From: Massilia atriviolacea
GTDB lineage: Bacteria > Pseudomonadota > Gammaproteobacteria > Burkholderiales > Burkholderiaceae_D
Length of the DNA: 64,000 nt
Direction: 5' to 3'
Assembly: GCF_003953935.1 (NCBI RefSeq)
Contig: NZ_RXLQ01000004.1
Location: 1 to 64,000 of the forward strand
How positions within the stretch are numbered: position 1 is the first letter of the stretch; each line of letters begins with the position of its first letter. The notes beneath the pieces are model-generated. The model was given only the letters and a program-made list of their open reading frames with translations, ran no database searches and was not told the DNA's origin. A program made the position numbers and the translations under genes. Shown here piece after piece: positions 1 to 7,638 of the stretch.

Positions 1-18
1 GATCAAACTCTTCAGTTC
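1..18 (-). rRNA. rrs: 16S rRNA gene, 5' end only
   Basis: Read on the minus strand, the first bases of the window give GAAGAGTTTGATC, the conserved 5' end of bacterial 16S rRNA (site of the 27F primer). The gene runs out of the window to the left. The exact mature 5' end is placed by analogy with E. coli and could be off by one or two bases. The boxA and promoter found further right on the same strand support an rrn operon transcribed leftward. Confidence 0.93.
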
Positions 19-184
19 AATCTCTGTTTAATGTCCTTGCGGACAGATCGCTCACTCAAAATACTGACAGGCCACTTCTTGCGAAGCGCCTATATTTCTT
101 TTTTGTGAACATTTGATAATTTAAGTATTCAAGAACCGAAGTTCTTGGCACCTTCATCAAACGCCCACACTTATCGACTGTTAA

Positions 185-195
185 TTGTTAAAGAA
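185..195 (-). promoter_or_regulatory. boxA antitermination element in the rrn leader
   Basis: The minus strand reads GTTCTTTAACA, a close match to the rrn boxA consensus (TGCTCTTTAACA), about 165 bases before the 16S start. BoxA recruits NusB/NusE so that transcription of the rRNA operon resists Rho termination. The leader between it and 16S (19-184) has no coding signal. Confidence 0.8.
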
Positions 196-375
196 CTTGT
201 TCGGTACTGCTTCTGCCGTTTGCTACGAAGCGTTGTGTTCGTTGCAGCAGAGAGGTGAGATTATGCAGCGTTTCGCGTTTCTCGTCAACCCCTTCTTTTT
301 ACATCGCTTCTTTCGAAGCGCCCCTGATCTGTCTTGCAACTACTTGATTTCGCTACCGTTTCAGCGGGGAGGCGA

Positions 376-404
376 ACTATAGCAAAGGCCCCTGGATTCG
401 ACAA
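376..404 (-). promoter_or_regulatory. rrn operon promoter
   Basis: On the minus strand a -35 TTGTCG (399-404) and a -10 TATAGT (376-381) are separated by exactly 17 bases, followed by a GC-rich discriminator typical of stringently controlled rRNA promoters. It lies upstream of boxA and 16S in the right orientation. The stretch 19-446 holds only this promoter, the leader and boxA. Confidence 0.75.
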
Positions 405-446
405 GGTGCCTTTTGCTTTTTACTGCGGTTTTTTGCCGGGCATTGC

Positions 447-1163
447 CTAAATTTTGCCGATCTGGCGGTCGATCGCCTTGAGCGCCCGTTCGTTACGCTC
501 GCTGTAGCGGTCGGTCAGATAATCGGAACGCCCGCGCATCAGCAGCGTCATCTTATAAAGCTCTTCCATGACGTCGACCACGCGGTCGTAGTAGGCCGAG
601 GGTCGCATGCGGCCTTCCTCATCGAATTCCTTATAGGCCATCGGCACCGACGATTGGTTGGGAATGGTGAACATGCGCATCCAGCGCCCCAGCAGGCGCA
701 AGGTGTTGACCACATTGAACGACTGCGAACCGCCGCACACCTGCATCACGGCCAGGGTGCGCCCCTGGCTGGGGCGGGTGGCGCCCTGTTCCAGCGGAAT
801 CCAGTCGATCTGGTTCTTCATCACCGCCGTCACCGCGCCGTGGCGCTCGGGACTGCACCAGACCTGGCCTTCGGACCACATCGACAGGGCGCGCAACTCC
901 AGCACCTTGGGGTGGTCTTCCGGCACGCTGCCGGCCATGGGCAACGTCATCGGGTCGAAAATCTTCACTTCCGCGCCAAAATGCTCGAGGATGCGCGCCG
1001 CTTCCTGCGTGAGAAAGCGGCTGAACGAGCGTTCGCGCAAGGAGCCGTACAGCATCAGGATGCGTGGCGGATGGTTCAGCTCGCCGGCGGGCATCAGTTG
1101 TTCGAGCGAAGGCATGCCAAGCTGCTGGGCATTAATGTTGGGCAGGCCGGGAATCTTATCCAT
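447..1163 (-). CDS. arsH: ArsH, NADPH-dependent FMN reductase / organoarsenical oxidase
   Basis: A 238-residue protein of the flavodoxin-like FMN reductase superfamily. The segment [11 protein letters not shown] near residue 40 is the ArsH form of the phosphate/FMN-binding loop, and the length is standard for proteobacterial ArsH. ArsH proteins use NADPH to oxidise trivalent methyl- and phenyl-arsenicals to less toxic pentavalent forms; that role is family knowledge. It is the last gene of the operon and its ATG overlaps the end of the preceding arsC by 8 bases, so it is probably translationally coupled. The 5' end of the rrn promoter lies just downstream. Confidence 0.93.
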   Translation of the reverse strand: MDKIPGLPNINAQQLGMPSLEQLMPAGELNHPPRILMLYGSLRERSFSRFLTQEAARILEHFGAEVKIFDPMTLPMAGSVPEDHPKVLELRALSMWSEGQVWCSPERHGAVTAVMKNQIDWIPLEQGATRPSQGRTLAVMQVCGGSQSFNVVNTLRLLGRWMRMFTIPNQSSVPMAYKEFDEEGRMRPSAYYDRVVDVMEELYKMTLLMRGRSDYLTDRYSERNERALKAIDRQIGKI

Positions 1164-1584
1164 GCTGCACCCGCTTTCCGTCGGCGTCGATCACGCGTTC
1201 GCCATCTTCCTTGGTAAACGCGCCGCGCTGCGGCTCGCCCAGGATGTCGAGCACCAGTTCAGAGGGGCGGCACAGGCGCACGCCGAGCGGGGTCGACACG
1301 AAGGGCCGGTTGATCAGGATCGGATGGGCCAGCATGGCGTCGAGCAGCTGGCCGTCGCCGATCGACGGCGCATCGAGGCCCAGCTCGGCATAGGGCGTCC
1401 CTTTCTGGCGGATTGCCTCCCTGACCTGCAGGCCGCTGGCGGCGATCAGGCCGGCCAGGGTGGCGCGGTCGGGCGGCTGCGTCAGGTACTCGATGACGAG
1501 CGGCTCGATGCCGGCATTACGGATCAGTGCCAGCGTATTGCGCGAGGTGCCGCAATCGGGGTTGTGGTAAATCGTCACGGACAT
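1156..1584 (-). CDS. arsC: ArsC arsenate reductase, glutaredoxin-dependent type
   Basis: A 142-residue thioredoxin-fold protein. It begins [18 protein letters not shown], where Cys11 is the catalytic cysteine of the E. coli R773 ArsC class, which reduces arsenate to arsenite with glutathione and glutaredoxin. The ATG at 1584 is preferred over an in-frame TTG four codons upstream because GGAG sits at the right distance in front of it. It lies between arsB and arsH, 12 bases after arsB. The operon also encodes a second arsenate reductase of an unrelated fold at 2987-3466. Confidence 0.95.
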   Translation of the reverse strand: MSVTIYHNPDCGTSRNTLALIRNAGIEPLVIEYLTQPPDRATLAGLIAASGLQVREAIRQKGTPYAELGLDAPSIGDGQLLDAMLAHPILINRPFVSTPLGVRLCRPSELVLDILGEPQRGAFTKEDGERVIDADGKRVQHG

Positions 1585-1596
1585 CAGGTTCTCCAA

Positions 1597-2877
1597 TTAT
1601 GAAAGGCGCAGCGCGAGCGCGGCCAGGGTAAGCAGCAGCACCGGGAGGGTGAGGACGATTCCGACGCGGAAATAATAGCCCCACGAAATCCGGATGTCTT
1701 TGCTGGATAAAACGTGCAGCCAGAGCAAGGTGGCCAGGCTGCCGATCGGGGTGATCTTCGGTCCCAGGTCGCTGCCGATGATGTTGGCGTACACCATCGC
1801 TTCGCGCACCACGCCGCTGCTGGCGGTCGCGTCGATCGAGAGGGCGCCGATCAGCACGGTCGGCATATTGTTCATGATCGATGACAGGAAGGCGGTGGTC
1901 AAGCCGGTGCCGATCGCCGCCCCCCAGACGCCATGGCTGGCAAACTGGTTCAACAGTGCCGTCAGGTAGCTGGTCAGGCCGGCATTGCGCAGCCCGTAGA
2001 CGACCAGGTACATTCCGAGCGAGAACACCACCACCTGCCACGGCGCGTTGCCGATCACCTCGCGCGTGGACATCTTGTGGCCGCGCGCGGCAACGACCAG
2101 CAGCAGCAGGGCGCCGGCGGCGGCCACCGCGCTGATCGGCACGCCGAGCTGTTCGAGCCAGAAGAAACCTGCCAACAGCAGGCCCAGCACCCACCAGCCG
2201 GTGATGAAGGTGGCGCGGTCGTGGATGGCGTCGTCGGGGCGCTTCAATTGCGCCAAGTCGTAGTCGGCCGGGATGTCCTTGCGGAAGAACCAGATCAGTA
2301 CGCCCAAGGTGGCCGCCACCGAGACCAGGTTGACCGGCACCATCACGGCGGCGTAGCGCGCGAAGCCGATGCCGAAGTAATCGGCCGAGACGATGTTGAC
2401 CAGGTTCGACACCACCAGCGGCAGGCTGGCCGTGTCGGCGATGAAGCCGGCCGCCATGACGTACGCCAGCGTGGCCTTGGGCGGAAAGCGCAGCGCGCGC
2501 AGCATGGCGATGACGATCGGGGTCAGGATCAGCGCGGCGCCATCGTTGGCGAAGAGGGCGGCGACAGCGGCGCCGAGCAGCACGAGCAGGATGAACAGGC
2601 GCTTGCCGTTACCCTTGCCCCAGCGCGCCACATGCAATGCGGCCCACTCGAAGAAGCCGGCTTTGTCCAGCAACAGGCTGATGATGATGACGGCAACAAA
2701 CGTGCCGGTGGCGTTCCAGACGATGTGCCAGACCACGGGAATGTCCGCCAGCTCGATGACGCCGGCCAGCAGCGCGACGACGGCGCCGGCCGCGGCGCTC
2801 CACCCGATGCCGAGGCCGCGCGGCTGCCAGATCACGAAGACGAGGGTGACGAGGAAAATCAGGAAGGCGGCAAACAC
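1597..2877 (-). CDS. arsB: ArsB arsenite efflux pump
   Basis: A very hydrophobic protein of about 426 residues, the standard ArsB size, with roughly 12 membrane segments. The N-terminal [13 protein letters not shown] and the central [13 protein letters not shown] stretch are characteristic of the ArsB/NhaD ion-transporter superfamily. It expels arsenite and antimonite across the inner membrane. The frame is open to an ATG at 2937, but that start has no ribosome-binding site. A GTG at 2877 is preceded by AAGGAG five bases upstream and gives the N-terminus usual for the family, so I chose it; the start remains uncertain. Confidence 0.92.
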   Translation of the reverse strand: MFAAFLIFLVTLVFVIWQPRGLGIGWSAAAGAVVALLAGVIELADIPVVWHIVWNATGTFVAVIIISLLLDKAGFFEWAALHVARWGKGNGKRLFILLVLLGAAVAALFANDGAALILTPIVIAMLRALRFPPKATLAYVMAAGFIADTASLPLVVSNLVNIVSADYFGIGFARYAAVMVPVNLVSVAATLGVLIWFFRKDIPADYDLAQLKRPDDAIHDRATFITGWWVLGLLLAGFFWLEQLGVPISAVAAAGALLLLVVAARGHKMSTREVIGNAPWQVVVFSLGMYLVVYGLRNAGLTSYLTALLNQFASHGVWGAAIGTGLTTAFLSSIMNNMPTVLIGALSIDATASSGVVREAMVYANIIGSDLGPKITPIGSLATLLWLHVLSSKDIRISWGYYFRVGIVLTLPVLLLTLAALALRLS

Positions 2878-2986
2878 GGGAACTCCTTGAACGGGAATGC
2901 GGGACAAAAGGGGCCTGCCGGCCTCCGGGGACGACATTGGCGACGCTATATATAGAAGGCAGGTGGCGGCGCAGCCACCCGGCCGC

Positions 2987-3466
2987 TCAGGCGCTCAGCG
3001 TGCCGATGCGGTCGAGTTCCGCCTTGAATGCGGCCTTGTCGCCGCGCAGCGCGTCGAGCGGCAAGGCCAGGAAAGCCTCGATCCGTGCGCGGAGGAGGGC
3101 GTAGGTTTCTTCGAACGCTGCCTCGATCTCTTCTTCGGTGCCGATGACGTGGCCGGGGTCGTCGACGCCCCAGTGCGTGCGCAGCACGGGACCAAGGTAA
3201 GCCGGGCAGGTTTCGCCGGCGGCGCTGGCGCACACGGTGACCACGATGTCGGGCGTGAGCGGCAGGTCGTCCCAGGATTTGCTGAAGTAGCCCTCGGTGG
3301 CAATGCCTTTGCGGTGGAGCAGGGCGACGGCGCGAGGATGCAGCTGACCGGCCGGCTTGCTGCCGGCGCTGATCGCCTTCAGGCCGTCGGGCGCGAGGTG
3401 ATTGAAGGTCGCTTCGGAGAGGACCGAACGGCAGGAGTTACCGGTGCACAGGAATAGAACGTTCAT
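2987..3466 (-). CDS. arsC: ArsC arsenate reductase, low-molecular-weight phosphatase type
   Basis: A 159-residue protein starting [14 protein letters not shown], the CX5R phosphate-binding loop of low-molecular-weight protein tyrosine phosphatases used by thioredoxin- or mycothiol-linked arsenate reductases. Residues [12 protein letters not shown] in the C-terminal half match the conserved acid loop of this family. It lies 31 bases after arsR. Its fold and catalytic chemistry differ from the glutaredoxin-type ArsC encoded two genes downstream, so the operon has two non-homologous reductases for the same step. Confidence 0.93.
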   Translation of the reverse strand: MNVLFLCTGNSCRSVLSEATFNHLAPDGLKAISAGSKPAGQLHPRAVALLHRKGIATEGYFSKSWDDLPLTPDIVVTVCASAAGETCPAYLGPVLRTHWGVDDPGHVIGTEEEIEAAFEETYALLRARIEAFLALPLDALRGDKAAFKAELDRIGTLSA

Positions 3467-3497
3467 GAGGGATCCAGTTTGTGTCAGTGAGCCGGCG

Positions 3498-3833
3498 CTA
3501 GACGTGCGTCGCCGCCGCTTCCGGCGTACAGCTCACGCCGCATGGCAAGCCGCTGCAGCAGTTTTCGGTCAAGAACGCCAGCAGGGCGTTCATCGTGTCG
3601 AACCGGGCCGTATAAACGATGAAGCGGCCCTCCTGGCGCGGGGTAATCAGATTGGCGAGGGTCAATTCCTTCAGATGGAAGGAGAGCGAAGACGCCGGCA
3701 AGCCGAGGGCTTCGGCGATCTTGCTTGCTACCATGCCGCACTCAGGGCCGGCCTGGACCAGCAGGCGGAACACCGCCAGGCGCGAGTCCTGAGCCAGCGC
3801 CGCAAGGGCGTCGAGAGCGTGTTTCGTATCCAT
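3498..3833 (-). CDS. arsR: ArsR-family arsenic-responsive repressor
   Basis: A 111-residue winged-helix repressor, first gene of the operon. The recognition helix region is ALGLPASSLSFHLKEL (about residues 42-57). Cysteines at 92, 93 and 98 near the C-terminus (ENCCSGLPC) resemble the C-terminal arsenite site of Acidithiobacillus ferrooxidans ArsR rather than the helix-3 CVC site of plasmid R773. I start it at the ATG preceded by AGGAG (3833) instead of an upstream in-frame ATG at 3857. It should repress its own operon and release it when As(III) binds. Confidence 0.92.
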   Translation of the reverse strand: MDTKHALDALAALAQDSRLAVFRLLVQAGPECGMVASKIAEALGLPASSLSFHLKELTLANLITPRQEGRFIVYTARFDTMNALLAFLTENCCSGLPCGVSCTPEAAATHV

Positions 3834-3867
3834 AGGTCTCCTGGCGGAAGCGATCAAGTTCGATTCA

Positions 3868-3885
3868 TTTCCATTTTACTGGAAT
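3868..3885. promoter_or_regulatory. probable ArsR operator
   Basis: The inverted repeat TTTCCA-N6-TGGAAT lies 35-52 bases upstream of arsR. Minus-strand TAAAAT inside the spacer could be the -10 element, though no clear -35 is visible. Position and symmetry suit an ArsR binding site; this is inference. Confidence 0.45.
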
Positions 3886-4306
3886 TATGGAATTAGTACA
3901 CGTGCTTCCACTGCTTTTTCGTCCCGTCGCACGGTCTATGTAGCGGTGCGGTCGCGTTGCCGCTCGAGCACCGGAGTTGCTGTGCAGGATCTGGCTCTGC
4001 TACAGACCATATTCCCAAATAAACAATCCATGTTGCCAGGTCACGGCACACATGAGCTTCTGCAAGGTTGGTCCGTTTGCATCGAACTTGATTGTTCGTC
4101 ACATCAGCTGTTGCCTGCAAGAGCAGTCTGAGACAACATCCCGCCTAGCAATACCAATCTACGCAGATTTCAAAAAAGAAAGTATGGGACACCCGCGCGC
4201 TCTGCATCGGAGCAAAATTGGCTAGAGCCGTTCGATTAGATGCCACTCGATTTGGTAGCCCATTAAGCCAATTCGATCCGCTGCTGTGCCCGCTCAATAT
4301 TGTCAC
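3886..4306. other. intergenic stretch, no gene seen
   Basis: About 420 bases between arsR and the next convincing gene. Open frames up to 82 codons exist on both strands, but none has a ribosome-binding site, GC-rich codon use or recognisable motifs. Base composition falls here toward the lower-GC accessory stretch to the right. Confidence 0.5.
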
Positions 4307-5644
4307 TTAGTATGGCTCGTTGAGCCCAGGATGTCGGTCGAACACATTGTTGATCGCGTCGGACAGCTCAAGCCCCTCTTTAATACCATTGGCCAAGGTG
4401 ATAAGCGCGTTGGCAGCGAGATCATGAGCAACTGCGGCAGTGAATAGACGATGCGCCGCCAGACGAATCGGCTCGGCATCAATTGAGAGCTCTCCCTCAT
4501 CGAACGTTGGGTCAGGAAACATAGCCATAACCTCGGTACCTGGGGTCGTCTCATCTATAGAGAATATTTCGGTAAACAAATTGCCCAGAGTACCCGCACC
4601 TTGCCAATTAGGCCTCTCCCAGTCTTCAAGCGGTTTTGCCTCTCCTTTCTCAACTTTTTCCAAATGGCGTCTCAGTTTTCCAGGAATGGTCGCGGAAGCT
4701 TTGGTCTTGTTTGAGTAACTGCGTGCAGCCAGAACGAGTGCCTCTCGCACGACCCTCCAAATTACATTCCAAACTTTTGTCACGCTGTATTTTTGTAAGG
4801 CGAGCCTCACCGAACTGAAAAATTCTTCACGCGTATCGTAACCCACAGACATTCCGTGATACTCACACTGATTGTCTAGATATGCGATGCATTCAGATGC
4901 GGCGTAATCGAGCCAAAGCTCGCGAAGCGCAGCGTTATCTTTTAACTCCATGTTGCGGAGCAGTCCTAAAACCTCCTCATTTGACAAAACCGGGTCTGGT
5001 ACCAGTTTGTAGACCACCTTTTTTGGATAGTACGAAAGGTGGCCATCCTGGAACTCATACGCATCTGAACTAGTCAGCGAAGGATGGTCGACGATTACTT
5101 GGGCGCCGCGTAGCTTCTGAATAAAATGCCCAACATGCCCTGGGACGAGAGCCGCGCACTCACTTTCGCGGAATGTACCTTTAGCCAATCGTGGATTTAT
5201 GGCTTGATCAAGTGCCATCAGGAGCAGCACGATGTCGGCTGGCAGGTTTGCATATTCAGTTCTGATGCGGCTACGTCGCTCACCCAGGGTGGTGAGAAAC
5301 TTAGAGAGGTCGTTCGACGCTTGCTGTCGTTGCGCTTGTGAAAGAGCTCGCTCGGCTTCAATGCAGGCAGTACACTTGAATCGCATGACTCCAGCTTTGC
5401 GCTTGACGTGACTGCGATTAGTGACCACCTCGAAATTGCCGCACTTTGGACATTGTTGATTTGGGTCCGTGGCCGTGACGATAGTACGCATATGCGCACT
5501 CAACTGCGCCGTTATCGTGAGTCCGCGAAACGGCAATAAGGCAGCAACGTTTTCCTTGTATTTTCCTTCGCCATCCATCGCCCAGTATCGCTGGGCCAAC
5601 AAGATTTCTTCGGGATCGGTGGTGTTGAACGTAAGGTTAACCAT
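4307..5644 (-). CDS. unrecognised protein with a four-cysteine zinc motif
   Basis: A protein of about 445 residues that I do not recognise. Two CxxC pairs, at residues 65/68 (CPKC) and 91/94 (CTAC), are spaced like a zinc ribbon and are followed by a basic, Gln-rich helix (about 100-125). The rest is mostly helical with no transmembrane or signal segment, so it is probably cytoplasmic. Base composition is clearly lower in GC than the flanking genes, suggesting horizontal acquisition. The frame is open to an ATG at 5686; I used the ATG at 5644 because the extra 14 residues look non-conserved, but neither start has a good Shine-Dalgarno sequence. It stands alone with no co-directional partner. 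Confidence 0.7.
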   Translation of the reverse strand: MVNLTFNTTDPEEILLAQRYWAMDGEGKYKENVAALLPFRGLTITAQLSAHMRTIVTATDPNQQCPKCGNFEVVTNRSHVKRKAGVMRFKCTACIEAERALSQAQRQQASNDLSKFLTTLGERRSRIRTEYANLPADIVLLLMALDQAINPRLAKGTFRESECAALVPGHVGHFIQKLRGAQVIVDHPSLTSSDAYEFQDGHLSYYPKKVVYKLVPDPVLSNEEVLGLLRNMELKDNAALRELWLDYAASECIAYLDNQCEYHGMSVGYDTREEFFSSVRLALQKYSVTKVWNVIWRVVREALVLAARSYSNKTKASATIPGKLRRHLEKVEKGEAKPLEDWERPNWQGAGTLGNLFTEIFSIDETTPGTEVMAMFPDPTFDEGELSIDAEPIRLAAHRLFTAAVAHDLAANALITLANGIKEGLELSDAINNVFDRHPGLNEPY

Positions 5645-5879
5645 AAAGCAACGCATGAGAAAAGCGCTGAGTCTAGCACGTTGCATTGAGACGCAAGCCC
5701 GGAGGTTTCCGTCGATTCATTCAGTTTGCAGTTACGCTGTCGCGACAAATTCAGATCCGGATATGAATGATCGTGCGGCCGTGCCTGGGGTAACCTGAGT
5801 TCCGTTTAAGCGTAAAGCCAGTACCGACATGTACGTCAGCGCGCTTGGTCGGTAGGCCACGCAGAACCACTACAATTAA

Positions 5880-6005
5880 GGCTCGTTCAACAGTGGCAAT
5901 AGCGAGTTTGTCGTCGTTGCGAATCCACCAAGCGGCTATCTGTATGTCAGCCTGTACGGCCAATCGGCATTCGCCGCTGCCCAGGTGAAGCGTGTGTCTA
6001 ATTAG
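5880..6005 (+). pseudogene. C-terminal remnant of a secreted-protein-like gene
   Basis: After an in-frame stop at 5877-5879 the plus strand encodes 41 residues ending in a TAG: GSFNSGNSEFVVVANPPSGY and then LYVSLYGQSAFAAAQVKRVSN. This beta-rich tail resembles the end of bacterial pre-peptidase C-terminal (PPC) domains found in secreted proteases, although I cannot confirm the family. There is no start or upstream coding region in frame, and a strong terminator follows 53 bases later. That is what is expected if only the 3' end of a plus-strand gene survived a deletion or insertion. Confidence 0.45.
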
Positions 6006-6057
6006 AGTTCGATATCTCAGAAGACGGCGGTACGCTTATTCCGCTTTCTGTTGAACC

Positions 6058-6090
6058 ATGTGGCGCCCTGGTGGCGCCACATCTTCTTTC
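6058..6090 (+). terminator. rho-independent terminator of the remnant gene
   Basis: A perfect 10-base stem ATGTGGCGCC / GGCGCCACAT with a 5-base loop is followed by CTTCTTTC. The pyrimidine tail is on the plus strand only, matching the orientation of the remnant at 5880-6005. Confidence 0.65.
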
Positions 6091-6193
6091 AAGCGTGACT
6101 GCAGGGAACTCTTCAACGGGGCGATAGGCCAGAGCCGCGTGATTGTGCCACCAACTGACCGTCGTGGCACAATGCTCCAACACAAGGGCCGGC

Positions 6194-7345
6194 CTACTTC
6201 GCGCTTTCCATGGATTCCACTGTGTCGAAAATATGCGCCAGCGCGCCTTCCATGGCGCCGGCGGTAGCGTCGCCGCTCTGGTTGGTGATGATGAACACCC
6301 CAAGCTGATATTTAGGAACGACGTAGGCGTAGCTTTGCGCGCGCGGAACGCCGCCATGGTGTACATAATGCGTGCCCAACTGGCGATTGGTCCCGATATT
6401 CCAGAAATAGCCAATGCTGAAGTCGTCCTGAAAGCGTACCAGCGGTTTGTGCGATTCGATGACGGCGGGATTGGCGCCCAATTGCAGGCGCAGGTACTTC
6501 GTCATATCCGGCATCGTCGACTTCAGGTTGCCGGCCGCCCCCCAAGGCAATTGTGGCATCGGTGTTGTCATGACGGGATTGTCGCTGTGATAGCCGGGCG
6601 CTAGCCGGCTGGTTTCCTTGGCTGTCATTTTCAGCTTGGTATCTTGCATGCCCGCTTCGCGCGCCACGAATTGCGTGAGCAGGATGTCATAGGGCATTCC
6701 GTAGATTTTTTCGAGAACGTGCGCAATGAGTTCGGTACCGGCGCTTGAATATGCGTAGTCCTTACCAAGCGGACCGTTGATGCTGACTGTGTGCAAGTCC
6801 TGCCAAAATTGCTGTTGTCCGTAACCGGCGTAGGCTGCATTGAGCTTTGCCGGCGTGGCGTGTGCAGTAAAATCCTTCAATACGGTGTTCACCTGCAATG
6901 GCAGCATGCCCGGCATATTGCTGGTATGCGTGATCAAATGGCGCAAGCGAACTGGCTGCCCCTGCGACTGCAGGTTCGGATAGGCAGCCGCCAGGTACTT
7001 TTGTATGGGATCGTCGAGTGCGGCCTTCCCATCAAGCACAGCGTTCGCCAGTAGCAGGCCAGCAAACGTTTTGCTCACTGAGCCGATTTCATACAGCGTC
7101 GTATCGTTGGGCGGATTGGCTTTGCCGGTCTCCAGCTCACCTTGATGCAGAATGAATTCCTTGCCGCGATAAACGACAGCAATCGAGGTCGCGTGTAAAA
7201 ATTTCGATTGCAGCAGGGTGGTCGCGGTCTGGCTCATTGCCGCAGGAATGTCATGCGCAGGCGCTGTGGCTGCGGGCTTGCACGCTGCCAGAACAAGTAT
7301 CAGTCCAGTTATGATTGCGGTGAATTTGGTCATCATGCGCACCAT
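6194..7345 (-). CDS. serine hydrolase, class C beta-lactamase / penicillin-binding-protein-like lipoprotein
   Basis: About 383 residues. The N-terminus is a signal peptide ending in the lipobox LVLAAC (Cys22), so the protein is probably a lipoprotein. The catalytic SxxK motif is SVSK (residues 89-92), followed by a YSS tyrosine motif in YAYSSAG and an HHGG box near the C-terminus replacing the usual KTG. This set is typical of the large PF00144 family (AmpC-like enzymes, esterases, D-aminopeptidases). The substrate cannot be told from sequence; the absence of a clean YxN/KTG pair argues against assuming resistance. Several ATGs (7345, 7336, 7333) are possible and none has a strong ribosome site. 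Confidence 0.85.
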   Translation of the reverse strand: MVRMMTKFTAIITGLILVLAACKPAATAPAHDIPAAMSQTATTLLQSKFLHATSIAVVYRGKEFILHQGELETGKANPPNDTTLYEIGSVSKTFAGLLLANAVLDGKAALDDPIQKYLAAAYPNLQSQGQPVRLRHLITHTSNMPGMLPLQVNTVLKDFTAHATPAKLNAAYAGYGQQQFWQDLHTVSINGPLGKDYAYSSAGTELIAHVLEKIYGMPYDILLTQFVAREAGMQDTKLKMTAKETSRLAPGYHSDNPVMTTPMPQLPWGAAGNLKSTMPDMTKYLRLQLGANPAVIESHKPLVRFQDDFSIGYFWNIGTNRQLGTHYVHHGGVPRAQSYAYVVPKYQLGVFIITNQSGDATAGAMEGALAHIFDTVESMESAK

Positions 7346-7440
7346 CCAGGGGGGAGGGCATTCTCGCACAATGGGTTCAGCGTTGACAGAAAAAAGATCA
7401 GTCGTATGGTTTTTTCAGATAGGGAATGGCCATGCTTGAT

Positions 7441-7469
7441 AAAACAAAACGCCACCCGGCGGTGGCGTT
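7441..7469 (-). terminator. rho-independent terminator downstream of glmS
   Basis: Stem AACGCCACC / GGTGGCGTT (9 base pairs, 4-base loop at 7457-7460). Read on the minus strand it is followed by TTGTTTT, and on the plus strand by CTGTTTTTG, so it may work both ways. It ends transcription coming from glmS before the beta-lactamase-like gene. Confidence 0.65.
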
Positions 7470-7482
7470 CTGTTTTTGTTCC

Positions 7483-7512
7483 TGGTGGCCGGGGAGAAAT
7501 CGAACCACCGAC
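7483..7512 (-). other. tRNA 3'-end-like fragment
   Basis: On the minus strand this reads GGTGGTTCGATT followed by CCGGCCACCA, which looks like a T-loop plus acceptor stem and CCA end of a tRNA. The T-stem does not pair well and the 5' half of a tRNA is not visible in the bases before it, so this is not a working tRNA. It could be a leftover attachment-site-like tRNA end or a chance match. Confidence 0.3.
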
Positions 7513-7638
7513 TATATTTGCAAGAAACAGTCGCTCTATGGAAGCGACTGAAACCGTACCGTTACGGAGCACAATTCATAGTCGGAGCATATTAGTTCTC
7601 CGATCAACTTGCTCCAGTCAGGGCGCCGCAACAGGTTT

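Larger units (their letters stand above)
5645..6193. other. intergenic stretch with gene debris
   Basis: About 550 bases without an intact gene. It contains the C-terminal gene remnant at 5880-6005 and its terminator at 6058-6082, annotated separately. Short open frames on the minus strand here lack start signals. Confidence 0.5.

Noticed and set aside
185-382. 65-codon plus-strand frame in the rrn leader
   Set aside because: It covers boxA and the rrn promoter region on the opposite strand and has no ribosome site or homology; chance frame.
3893-4225. Short frames of 75-82 codons upstream of arsR
   Set aside because: They lack start signals and genome-like codon bias and overlap each other on both strands.
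5751-5963. 70-codon minus-strand frame
   Set aside because: It lies opposite the beta-rich gene remnant, which has the better protein signature and a matching terminator.
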